Source of the DNA: Elusimicrobiaceae bacterium
GTDB lineage: Bacteria > Elusimicrobiota > Elusimicrobia > Elusimicrobiales > Elusimicrobiaceae
Direction: 5' to 3'
Length of the DNA: 64,000 nt
Assembly (NCBI GenBank): GCA_017525025.1
Contig: JAFXUJ010000001.1
Span: forward strand, 215,585-279,584
A model generated the notes under the pieces. That model did not search any database. It was not told where the DNA came from and worked only from the letters and a program-made list of their open reading frames with translations. The number at the start of each line of letters is the position of its first letter. Within the stretch, counting starts at the first letter, position 1. A program made the position numbers and the translations under genes. Shown here piece after piece: positions 43,179 to 50,053 of the stretch.

Positions 43179-43831
43179 TTGGTTCCCTCCAATAATTTGC
43201 GGTAATGTACGGGTGAAAAGCGTTTGCGTGCTTGTGGAATATACACAGGTTGTTGCTTTTCGTTTAAGGAAGAAGTACCGAATAAATCCAGCCCGTCTTC
43301 CGGCTTGTTGTTTAATGCTTGGAAAGCGTACTCTTCCCTATTAAATCGGTAGCCGATTAGTGTCCACTGGGTGAACGTGATTTTATCTATTCCGTTTAAG
43401 GAATCCCCTTGCAGGATGTTTTTGCTTAGTACAAAGCGAATGAGGTTTTGGAAAGTTTCATCGGGCTTTTTATGTAGAGAATCTTTGTAGCATTGGACAG
43501 CCAGTTCAAAAAGGCGTTGGCGGGATTCTTTGACGTTGTCCTCCAGTAAGTCAATGCCGTAGATGCTGCCTAAGGCGGAGAGTAGTTGGGCTTCAAAGTC
43601 GGCCCGTTTGGTGCGGTAGCGTGCCCGTAAGGTTTTGAGCTTGCGTTCCAATATGGCAGTAAGGAAGTTGCCTGTACCGCAAGCGGGCTCCAGGAAGCGG
43701 CTGTCTATGCGTTCCGATTCATTTTTGACTAGATCCAGCATGGCTTCCACTTCACGGCGTGCAGTAAGCACCTCGCCGAAGTCAGCCACGCGTTTTTCAC
43801 TTTTGATTTGTTGTTCCTTCCGTTCCGTCAT
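43175..43831 (-). CDS. Methylase-like SAM-binding subunit without a catalytic NPPY motif
   Basis: 218 residues from the ATG at 43831. VADFGEVLTARREVEAMLDLV and SAM motif I RFLEPACGTGNFLTAILERK (about 47-66) are typical of Type I/Eco57I methylases, as is YGIDLLEDNVKESRQRL. There is no (N/D)PP(Y/F) and the protein ends soon after the SAM fold. It may form a split enzyme with the next protein, with which it overlaps by four bases. A frame extension to a TTG at 43960 would run into the leader hairpins and is disfavoured. The ribosome-binding site of the ATG is weak (GGATCC about 20 bases upstream). Confidence 0.72.
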   Translation of the reverse strand: MTERKEQQIKSEKRVADFGEVLTARREVEAMLDLVKNESERIDSRFLEPACGTGNFLTAILERKLKTLRARYRTKRADFEAQLLSALGSIYGIDLLEDNVKESRQRLFELAVQCYKDSLHKKPDETFQNLIRFVLSKNILQGDSLNGIDKITFTQWTLIGYRFNREEYAFQALNNKPEDGLDLFGTSSLNEKQQPVYIPQARKRFSPVHYRKLLEGTK

Positions 43832-43877
43832 ACGATTGATGATCGGATCCGAAGGAAAAGCGGACAGCTGGGGATAT

Positions 43878-43932
43878 AAAAACGGCTGTATTACGTCCAG
43901 GTCTAAGCTCAGCCCTAGATATAAACAGCCGT
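43878..43932 (-). terminator. Attenuator-type terminator in the methylase leader
   Basis: On the minus strand ACGGCTGT (43932-43925) pairs with ACAGCCGT (43889-43882), with an inner helix TCTAGG/CCTGGA, and is followed by T5 then ATAT. It lies 46 bases before the methylase ATG. Its 5' arm is the same segment that forms the 3' strand of helix P2 in the adjoining structured leader, so the two structures exclude each other. Confidence 0.65.
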
Positions 43933-44039
43933 AACCCCTTGCCGTCTTTGCAGACGGCAAGAAGCATTTTCGGCATAAGCACCGAAAGGGATCAGCTCTC
44001 AGTGTCTATGCTTAAATTGGCTGTTTTGGTGAGCTTAGA
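43902..44039 (-). promoter_or_regulatory. Structured leader RNA (riboswitch/attenuator-like) of the methylase operon
   Basis: 138 bases with five nested perfect helices, listed 5' to 3' on the minus strand: P1 TCTAAGCTCA (44039-44030) with TGAGCTTAGA (43911-43902); P2 AAACAGCC (44026-44019) with GGCTGTTT (43930-43923); P4 AAGCAT (44013-44008) with ATGCTT (43967-43962); P5 TTTCGG (43987-43982) with CCGAAA (43973-43968); P3 CTTGCCGTCT (43961-43952) with AGACGGCAAG (43947-43938). P3 is closed by GCAA, a GNRA tetraloop, only when read on the minus strand, which supports that orientation. About 80 of 138 bases are paired. It does not match a riboswitch class I can recognise. Confidence 0.6.
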
Positions 44040-44422
44040 TATTGGTTTCCCAATAGCTATCCTACTCTTCCAGCAGGATCCCAAAAACAGTAAAAAAGTT
44101 TATGCCCAGTTCGGGCTGTTCTGTTTTATCTCCTTTGCAAATTTAACGTGATACTTCCATTTTAGCAAACCTGTACCCAGATGCGTATAAATTCCCATGT
44201 TTGGTTGTGTTTTGTAGGCCAAAAAATCATTTAGAACAGATGGATTGGATATAGAGGGGTAAAAATCAGTTCAAGACACCAGTTAAATGCTTACAACCTC
44301 CTTAAAAGGCGCAAAAACAGGTCTTTGGTGTTTTTGAAAAAAGGACATTTCTCCGACGGTGGGGGATTTTTTTGAACACTTAGGTTGATTATAGGAAGGT
44401 AGAAGGTTCCGTGTTGTGCCAT
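44040..44422. other. Remaining non-coding gap between the divergent halves of the element
   Basis: Contents: a TATTGG/CCAATA hairpin (44040-44055), a TATAAT on the minus strand near 44390 that may drive the methylase operon, and a 32-codon minus-strand open frame (44100-44198, beginning MGIYTHLGTG) without a clear ribosome-binding site, which could be a leader peptide or nothing. No other gene is visible. Confidence 0.4.
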
Positions 44423-44437
44423 TGAAATGCTATCAGT
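44423..44437 (+). repeat. 15-bp direct repeat, copy 1
   Basis: TGAAATGCTATCAGT, 43 bases before the small gene at 44480. A second copy with one difference is at 45144-45158, shortly before the tyrosine recombinase gene. Both precede plus-strand genes and may be shared operator or recombinase-arm sites. Confidence 0.5.
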
Positions 44438-44479
44438 GGCCTTCAAAACATGAATTATAACCTTTGCCTACTATACAAG

Positions 44480-44668
44480 ATGAGTAAAGATCAGACGTAC
44501 TCCGCTGAAAATTTAACTTCATTCAGCGAAGAGTTTTTAGATAAGACAAGACAGCTGTTCCAGCCGCTTGCTGGCCGAGATTTGAGTGATGAAGAGTGTG
44601 CCCAGATTGCCAGAAATATGATCGGTTTAGAAATGTTGTTACGTCAGTTGAGGGTAAAGTATGCATAA
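44480..44668 (+). CDS. Small acidic hypothetical protein of the mobile element
   Basis: 62 residues, mostly helical (SEEFLDKTRQLFQPLAGR, SDEECAQIARNMIGLEMLLRQL). An in-frame ATG at 44450 would add ten residues; neither start has a strong ribosome-binding site. The end overlaps the next gene by eight bases, which supports it being real. Small proteins of this pattern, placed before a DNA-binding protein and an integrase, are common in integrative elements. No function assigned. Confidence 0.65.
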   Translation: MSKDQTYSAENLTSFSEEFLDKTRQLFQPLAGRDLSDEECAQIARNMIGLEMLLRQLRVKYA

Positions 44669-45110
44669 ACATCCTATTCATTTAATCAAGAAGGACAAAA
44701 CCTATACTTACAAAGAATTAGCAGCTACCCTAAAAGTAGAAAAGGGTACTGTTCAAAGATGGCATAAACTGGGGCTGCCCGCGTTGCCGGGCACATTTCC
44801 TTTGCTGTTTAAGGGAGAAGAAGTGAAAACGTATTTGTTACAGAAACGCAAGAAGCAAAAACAACCGCTACAAGCGGATGAGTTCTTGTGTATGCATTGC
44901 CATGCTCCAAAACGGAGTGTGCGTGGTTGCGTCCAGATCGTACCCGGCCGTCAAATGGGTAAATTTCAGCAGTACCGGATTACCGGAAAGTGCGAAACGT
45001 GCGGCACTAAAATCAGCCGTTTGGTTACTAACAAAACACCGGAAGTGTTGGAAGCCATGAAGCAGTATCAGTCCGGAAACAAAAAAACAATACAGGAGAA
45101 TATCATATGA
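44661..45110 (+). CDS. Helix-turn-helix and zinc-ribbon-like protein
   Basis: 149 residues. The N-terminal 60 residues read YTYKELAATLKVEKGTVQRW, a MerR/excisionase-like helix-turn-helix. The C-terminal half has two CxxC pairs (CMHCHAPKRS about 76-85 and GKCETCGTKISR about 113-124), a zinc-ribbon arrangement. This combination suggests a DNA-binding accessory factor, possibly an excisionase-type directionality factor for one of the recombinases downstream. It is coupled to the preceding small gene by an eight-base overlap. Confidence 0.7.
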   Translation: MHKHPIHLIKKDKTYTYKELAATLKVEKGTVQRWHKLGLPALPGTFPLLFKGEEVKTYLLQKRKKQKQPLQADEFLCMHCHAPKRSVRGCVQIVPGRQMGKFQQYRITGKCETCGTKISRLVTNKTPEVLEAMKQYQSGNKKTIQENII

Positions 45111-45143
45111 CATTAAGTATTAGTGTGCAGCATGGATCGTTAG

Positions 45144-45158
45144 TGAAATGCTGTCAGT
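45144..45158 (+). repeat. 15-bp direct repeat, copy 2
   Basis: TGAAATGCTGTCAGT, one base different from 44423-44437, located 30 bases upstream of the tyrosine recombinase start. Confidence 0.5.
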
Positions 45159-45188
45159 ATAATGAAATTAGAAACCAGGAGAAAAACC

Positions 45189-46277
45189 ATGACTTACAAT
45201 AGCATAAACGAACAAATGAAACGTAAATATGAAACCTATCTAACCCATTCCAAAGGTTTGGGTGATGACAGTATTAAAGTAGCTCGCAGAGCACTTGCCA
45301 GGTACGACGCCTTTACCAAACACGCTGATTACAAAACATTCAATGCCCAGAAGGCCATTGATTTCAAGGTGTATTTGCAAGCTCAAAAGTTAGCCAAAAC
45401 AACTCATGCAAACTGCATCAAGCAGATGAAACAGTTCTTTGAGTGGCTTTCATGGCAACCTGGGTATAAGAGCAAAATCCAGCGGGATGCGGTGGACTAT
45501 TTAAACCTTTCCCATAAAGAAAAGCAACTTTTAAGAACCGGAAAGCTAGAACATATCCCGACTTTGGAAGATGTTAGGCAGCTGGTGGAATCTATTCAGC
45601 CACTTACAGAAGTGGATCAGCGGGATCGTGCTCTGATTTCGTTCCTGTGCCTGACAGGAATGCGTGATTCAGCAGTGGCCACTTTATCCTTAAAAGCGTT
45701 TGATGCAAACACCCTACTGGTGGATCAGAATCCGGAAGACGGTGTAAAAACCAAATTTACCAAACGTATCTATTCCAAAATGTTCCGCTTTGATGAACAA
45801 ATGGCGCAGTATGTGCTGGATTGGGTGGCCTATTTGTATAAGCGCGGTTTTGTAGGTACGGATCCGATGTTTCCACGCTCCAAGAACCGCAAAGAAGAAG
45901 GCAACCTGAGCTTCCAAGATGCCCTAGAAGTGGAACCCGTGTTTTGGAAGGATGGAACTAACATCCAGCGTGTAGTGAAGCAACGTGCCGAAGAAGCCGG
46001 ATTAAAATACTTTCATCCCCATTTGTACCGACACCTTGCTATTCAGTTAGCTATAAGCAAAGCACAGAATGGAAAAGAAATCAAGGCCGTGAGCCAAAAT
46101 TTTGGTCATGAAGAAGTGGCCACTACATTGAACGTTTATGGTAACTACCAACCAGCGGAACTGATATCCGTTTTGAAGAATATAGACGGACGACAAAAGG
46201 AAGTCAGTGTGATTGAACAGCTTACGCAATTGCTTCCTTCTATTGTAGAACAACTAAAAAAAGGAGATAACAAATGA
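45189..46277 (+). CDS. Tyrosine recombinase/integrase
   Basis: 362 residues from the ATG at 45189 (CAGGAGAAAAACC upstream). A SAM-like core-binding domain (about 20-100) precedes the catalytic domain. Catalytic residues are Arg in LTGMRDSAV (about 157), HPHLYRHLA (His-x-x-Arg, about 284-291), His in GHEEVATTLNVYG (about 315) and the Tyr nucleophile in the same segment (NVYG). XerC/D-like overall. It could move the element, resolve multimers, or invert DNA; the other recombinase at the element's end is the better candidate for integration. Confidence 0.9.
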   Translation: MTYNSINEQMKRKYETYLTHSKGLGDDSIKVARRALARYDAFTKHADYKTFNAQKAIDFKVYLQAQKLAKTTHANCIKQMKQFFEWLSWQPGYKSKIQRDAVDYLNLSHKEKQLLRTGKLEHIPTLEDVRQLVESIQPLTEVDQRDRALISFLCLTGMRDSAVATLSLKAFDANTLLVDQNPEDGVKTKFTKRIYSKMFRFDEQMAQYVLDWVAYLYKRGFVGTDPMFPRSKNRKEEGNLSFQDALEVEPVFWKDGTNIQRVVKQRAEEAGLKYFHPHLYRHLAIQLAISKAQNGKEIKAVSQNFGHEEVATTLNVYGNYQPAELISVLKNIDGRQKEVSVIEQLTQLLPSIVEQLKKGDNK

Positions 46278-46290
46278 TATAATATGATAT

Positions 46291-46473
46291 ATGATGCCAC
46301 TTATAGATGAGTTGGAAAAGTTTAGATTAGAGAGAAGGATTTCACAAGCCAAGCTAGCCGAAATGTTAGGCGTGTCATTTGTTACAGTTAATCGTTGGTT
46401 TAACGATAAGACCGTGCCAAACAAGATGCAGCAGTACCATATAGAGAAGCTGCTTAAAGAAAAGGTAAGTTAA
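46291..46473 (+). CDS. XRE-family helix-turn-helix protein
   Basis: 60 residues: FRLERRISQAKLAEMLGVSFVTVNRWFNDKTVPN is spread over a single Cro/C1-type helix-turn-helix domain. Two adjacent ATG codons (46291, 46294) are possible starts. A TATAAT at 46278-46283 ends seven bases upstream, suggesting a leaderless transcript starting with this gene. The stop is one base before the serine recombinase ATG. It probably controls recombinase expression. Confidence 0.85.
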   Translation: MMPLIDELEKFRLERRISQAKLAEMLGVSFVTVNRWFNDKTVPNKMQQYHIEKLLKEKVS

Positions 46474-46474
46474 G

Positions 46475-48013
46475 ATGGAGAAAGCCGTATTGTATTTAAG
46501 GGTGTCCAGCAAAGGCCAAGAAGATGGCTATTCGCTGGATGCCCAGGAAAAGCTCGGTAAAGAGTATGCGAAACGTAATAATTTGGAAATAGTTCGTATA
46601 TGGAAAGGTCCAGAATCGGCGTGGAAAAAGAAGAAGCGAAGTAGATTTTTACAGATGTTGGACTACGTCAAAAAACATGCTGAGATTAAACATGTTATCT
46701 TTGACATTTTAGACCGCATGACACGCAATGATTTTGACAAACTTAAAATTGTTGAGCTAATCGAGGATTATCATAAAACCATTCATTTTAGTCGTACGAA
46801 TAAAGCATATAATAGCGGATACGATCCCGACGATGAATTTATGATGGATATTGGCGTTGCTGTAGCTAAAAAGATGTCAAATGATATATCTCGTAAAACA
46901 AAAATGGGCATGACTGAAAAAGCAGAAGAAGGTGTTTATCCGTCTAATACGCCGCTGGGTTACTTGAACAAAGAGGGTACTGTGGAAATTGATCCAGTCA
47001 ATGCTCCTCTTGTCAAAATGATGTTTGACAAGGTAGCCAGTGGAGCGTATTCCTTAATTGCATTGGAAGATCAGATGTTTGCATTGGGGCTTAGACATAA
47101 AACACGAAACACCAAAGTCCGGAAAAGTACCTTGTACCGCATCCTCAAAAATCCGTTCTATTACGGAGAATTTATTTGGGGAAAGAAACGATACCAAGGA
47201 AACCATACTCCACTTGTAAGTAAAACGCTTTGGGATCAGGCAAATGCTAAGTTGTCCGGTAATCATCGTCCGTATAAAACCAAGAAGAGCTTTGCTTTTA
47301 AGGGGCTTTTGCGGTGTGGGCATTGTGATTGTACGATTCTAGGGCAAATGGCCAGAGGAAAATACACTTACTACCGATGTAGTTTCTCTAAAGGGCAGCA
47401 TAAGCACGCTGGTTATTTGTTGGAAGATGATCTCGCAGCTAAATTAGCAAGTGTCGTGGATAAAATTGTGTTACCTACTGAAACTGTTACTTGGTTGAAA
47501 GAAGGTATTGCAGAGATGGCAAAGCAAGCCGAAGCCGTAAAAAACCACCAGAGAACCACATTGGAAACAGAACTGAAACACGCCGAAACTAAGCTCAGTA
47601 AGCTGTATGATTTGCGTTTGGAAGGTACTGGCAGCCAAGAGATGTGGAACCGCAAGGAACAGGAAATAAACGCAGAAATAGCCCGTATTCAGCAAGCACT
47701 TCAAGCTATGGGCACAGATCCGGCCACAATCGTTCAGAAGAGCGAAGAAACGCTGGAAATTGTATCTAATTTAGGTACATTATTCCGGAAAGCGGATAAT
47801 TTTGACAAAGCCAAAATTGTGCGTATGTTGGGGGAAAACTTCGTATTGGATGAGCACAACGACATTCAAACGCAGTATCGGATGCCGTTTAACTTTATAG
47901 CCGAAGCAAAGGAAAAGGAATTGCGCTTGGAAACAAGCGCAGTTCCGACGGAACTACTACATAATAAATCCCCAGAACTAAAAAGTTCTAGGGATCTAAT
48001 ATGGGGTGGATGA
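46475..48013 (+). CDS. Large serine recombinase
   Basis: 512 residues as integrated. Resolvase domain with the catalytic Ser in LYLRVSSKGQEDGYSLDAQ (about 6-24) and conserved DRMTRN; recombinase domain (TPLGYLNKEG; STLYRILKNPFYYGEF); zinc ribbon (LLRCGHCDCTI...YYRCSFSKG, about 285-315) and a long coiled coil (about 340-420). This is the canonical large serine integrase architecture. The last codons (from about 47973) lie inside the right attachment repeat, and the stop codon TGA at 48011 lies within tRNA-His. In a joined circular form the same frame would run for 30 codons from 37931 to a stop at 38021. Confidence 0.92.
   Translation: MEKAVLYLRVSSKGQEDGYSLDAQEKLGKEYAKRNNLEIVRIWKGPESAWKKKKRSRFLQMLDYVKKHAEIKHVIFDILDRMTRNDFDKLKIVELIEDYHKTIHFSRTNKAYNSGYDPDDEFMMDIGVAVAKKMSNDISRKTKMGMTEKAEEGVYPSNTPLGYLNKEGTVEIDPVNAPLVKMMFDKVASGAYSLIALEDQMFALGLRHKTRNTKVRKSTLYRILKNPFYYGEFIWGKKRYQGNHTPLVSKTLWDQANAKLSGNHRPYKTKKSFAFKGLLRCGHCDCTILGQMARGKYTYYRCSFSKGQHKHAGYLLEDDLAAKLASVVDKIVLPTETVTWLKEGIAEMAKQAEAVKNHQRTTLETELKHAETKLSKLYDLRLEGTGSQEMWNRKEQEINAEIARIQQALQAMGTDPATIVQKSEETLEIVSNLGTLFRKADNFDKAKIVRMLGENFVLDEHNDIQTQYRMPFNFIAEAKEKELRLETSAVPTELLHNKSPELKSSRDLIWGG
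47973..48007 (+). repeat. Right attachment repeat (attR candidate)
   Basis: Second copy of the 35-bp boundary repeat. It overlaps both the 3' end of the serine recombinase frame and the last bases of tRNA-His (CCCCA on the minus strand). Confidence 0.75.
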
Positions 48014-48079
48014 CGAGATTTGAACCCGCGACCTCCGGTTCCACAGACCGGCGCTCTAACCAGCTGAGCTACATCCACC
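48002..48079 (-). tRNA. tRNA-His (GTG anticodon)
   Basis: Cloverleaf on the minus strand. Acceptor GTGGATG/CATCCAC, D-arm AGCTCAGCTGGTTAGAGC, anticodon stem CCGGT/ACCGG with loop CTGTGGA (GTG, reading CAC/CAU), T-arm with GGTTCAAATCT, encoded CCA. The additional G at position -1 opposite C73 is the His identity feature. The 3' end coincides with the mobile element's right boundary. Confidence 0.97.
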
Positions 48080-48154
48080 ATAAATCAGTACTATATTCTA
48101 TCAAATTCGCGCTTGTCTGCGCAAACGACCGCCAGCGCGATTACGCCGGGGTAA

Positions 48155-49414
48155 TTATTTTTTGTTTTTACGTTTATGCGCAAAACTTTTGGTTTTTCGT
48201 TTTAGTTTTAACAAGTGCTTCTTGAAGAAACGCGCCAATCCGCCGCGGGATGTTTCCCGGTAATCGTGGTGCATATCCAGCCCGGTTTGCATCATGGTGG
48301 CCAGCACATCGTCATAGGATACGCGGTGTTCACCGTCGGACATTAACGCATAAGTGGCGCAATCCAGCGCGCGGGAAGCGGCTAAGGCATTGCGTTCAAT
48401 ACAAGGAATTTGCACCAGTCCATCCACCGGATCACACGTTAATCCCAGGTGGTGTTCCAACCCCATTTCGGCCGCGTAAGCAATGCGGCGGTTATCTCCG
48501 CCTTCTAATTGGCAAGAAGCGGCGGCGGCCATGGCACACGCTACGCCCACCTCACCTTGGCAGCCCACTTCGGCGCCGGAAATAGAAGCGTTGGCTTTGG
48601 CTAAATTGCCCATAAGCCCGGCCGTGGCCAACGCGCGGATGATAGCCAGGTCTTCAAATTCATATACCTCTTTGAGCAAACGGCAGACGGAAGGGACAAT
48701 CCCGCACGAGCCACATGTGGGGGCCGTTACTACTTGCGCACCGGATGCATTCTCTTCGGCGCAGGCCAGCGCGTAAGCAAATAGATTGTTGATCCGCCGC
48801 ACGTAGCGGGGGGAAGTTTCGGCTTTTTGCAAATAGCGGGCGGCTTTGCGTTCTAAGTTTAAAGATCCGGGTAATACCCCGTGTTTAGCCAGGCCGCGGG
48901 CCATGGTGTCTTGCATGGCGGCCCATACCGTTTTTAGATAGTCCCAAATTTGCGGGCCTTCACATTCTTCCACATATTGCCATAAGAGCATTTTTTTCTG
49001 AGAAGTATATTCTAAAATTTCTTCCATGGAATGAAGCGGGTAAACGGATTGGCGCGGCATATCAAAATTCTCATCGGTGCGAATGGCCCCTCCGCCCACA
49101 CTATATACCGTTTGCGCGCCTAATACATGCCCGGCTTGGTCCAGTGCTTCCAGCAGCAAAGCATTGGGATGACGCGGTAAAAAAATATTAGGTTGCCATA
49201 CAACGGAAACAGGCTTGGGTTGCAGGGCTTCTTTAATGGTGAAATCGGTCAAGTGTCCTTTGCCGGTGGCGGCCAGTGAGCCGTAAAGCGTAACCCGGAA
49301 AGAAACCGCCTGCGGATATATACTATTAAATTCTTCGGCAGCCTTGTGCGGTCCCATCGTGTGGCTGCTGGAAGGCCCCATGCCGATATTATAAAGTTCT
49401 TTTAATGATTCCAT
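48155..49414 (-). CDS. sdaA: L-serine dehydratase (Fe-S type)
   Basis: 419 residues from the ATG at 49414, which has GGGGGATCT upstream; a longer reading to 49450 is rejected. N-terminal MGPSSSHTMGPHKAA and the C-terminal cluster-binding cysteines (PTCGSCGIVPSVC, about 255-267; CDPVDGLVQIPC, about 335-346) are diagnostic. The [4Fe-4S] enzyme converts serine to pyruvate and ammonia, fitting amino-acid fermentation by an anaerobe. Alpha and beta parts are fused in one chain. Confidence 0.95.
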   Translation of the reverse strand: MESLKELYNIGMGPSSSHTMGPHKAAEEFNSIYPQAVSFRVTLYGSLAATGKGHLTDFTIKEALQPKPVSVVWQPNIFLPRHPNALLLEALDQAGHVLGAQTVYSVGGGAIRTDENFDMPRQSVYPLHSMEEILEYTSQKKMLLWQYVEECEGPQIWDYLKTVWAAMQDTMARGLAKHGVLPGSLNLERKAARYLQKAETSPRYVRRINNLFAYALACAEENASGAQVVTAPTCGSCGIVPSVCRLLKEVYEFEDLAIIRALATAGLMGNLAKANASISGAEVGCQGEVGVACAMAAAASCQLEGGDNRRIAYAAEMGLEHHLGLTCDPVDGLVQIPCIERNALAASRALDCATYALMSDGEHRVSYDDVLATMMQTGLDMHHDYRETSRGGLARFFKKHLLKLKRKTKSFAHKRKNKK

Positions 49415-49456
49415 AGATCCCCCAAACTGTCTTATAAAAAATGATACCATAATTCT

Positions 49457-50023
49457 ATGGTTTTACTGACAGCTCTTTTAATCGCCCTCAGTTTATGTAT
49501 GGATAATTTGGCCGTGACCGTGGCGGCCGGATGCGCGGCGCGCGGGCACGTTCCGTGGCGGGATGAATTAAAAGCCAGTACCGCTTTTTCCGTGGCCCAT
49601 CTAATCATGCTTAGCGGCGGTTGGCTTTTGGGCGCCGGCGTGGGGAAGTTAATTCACGCGTATGCGGTGTGGGTATCGTGTGGAATTCTGGTGTGGATTG
49701 GGGCACACATGATGTGGCACGGACGCCCGGGGGCTTTGCCGGAAGAAACGGTTCGTTCCTGGGATGTCAAATCGCTCGTCTACTTGGCTGTGGCAACCAG
49801 TATAGATGCGTGGCTAGTTGGTATGAGCTTGGCATTGACGCAGGTGCCGTTTTTGCTAATGGCCACACTCATGGTGCTATTTGTGTTTATAACCAGTTGG
49901 ATAGGGTTTTATTTTGGCGCATGGTTGGGGGAAAAATTCGGTCATCGTATGGAGATGCTTGGTGGATTTGTGCTAATATTACTAGGTGTGAAGTTGTTGC
50001 TTGAAGGGCTGGGCATTTGGTAG
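49457..50023 (+). CDS. mntP: MntP-family (putative Mn2+ exporter) membrane protein
   Basis: 188 residues with six membrane helices. The two Asp-containing repeats of the MntP family are present: SLCMDNLAVTVAAG (helix 1) and VATSIDAWLVGMSLAL (helix 4, about 113-128). It probably exports manganese. It diverges from sdaA with overlapping promoters in 42 bases. AT-rich sequence lies directly before the ATG without a ribosome-binding site. Confidence 0.85.
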   Translation: MVLLTALLIALSLCMDNLAVTVAAGCAARGHVPWRDELKASTAFSVAHLIMLSGGWLLGAGVGKLIHAYAVWVSCGILVWIGAHMMWHGRPGALPEETVRSWDVKSLVYLAVATSIDAWLVGMSLALTQVPFLLMATLMVLFVFITSWIGFYFGAWLGEKFGHRMEMLGGFVLILLGVKLLLEGLGIW

Positions 50024-50053
50024 AATGCAGATATCTTAAACAGAGAGGTTACT

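Larger units (their letters stand above)
37914..48007. mobile_element. Integrated element of about 10.1 kb at tRNA-His, with recombinases and an R-M-like cargo
   Basis: The segment is bounded by imperfect 35-bp direct repeats and its right end touches tRNA-His. It contains a large serine recombinase at the right end, a tyrosine recombinase, an XRE-type helix-turn-helix protein, a MerR/zinc-ribbon-like small protein, and a minus-strand methylase-helicase operon. No capsid, conjugation or replication gene is seen, so it is best described as a small integrative element or island carrying a defence cargo. Flanking host genes (sulfatase-like gene on the left, sdaA on the right) are intact. Confidence 0.8.

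Noticed and set aside
43832..43960. N-terminal extension of the methylase-like gene to a TTG at 43960
   Set aside because: It would place the start inside helix P3 of the leader and translate the terminator hairpin; residues there do not resemble the family.
43990..44010. Resemblance of CTGAGAGCTGATC in the leader to the TPP riboswitch
   Set aside because: The other conserved TPP blocks and their spacing are absent, so the class cannot be assigned.
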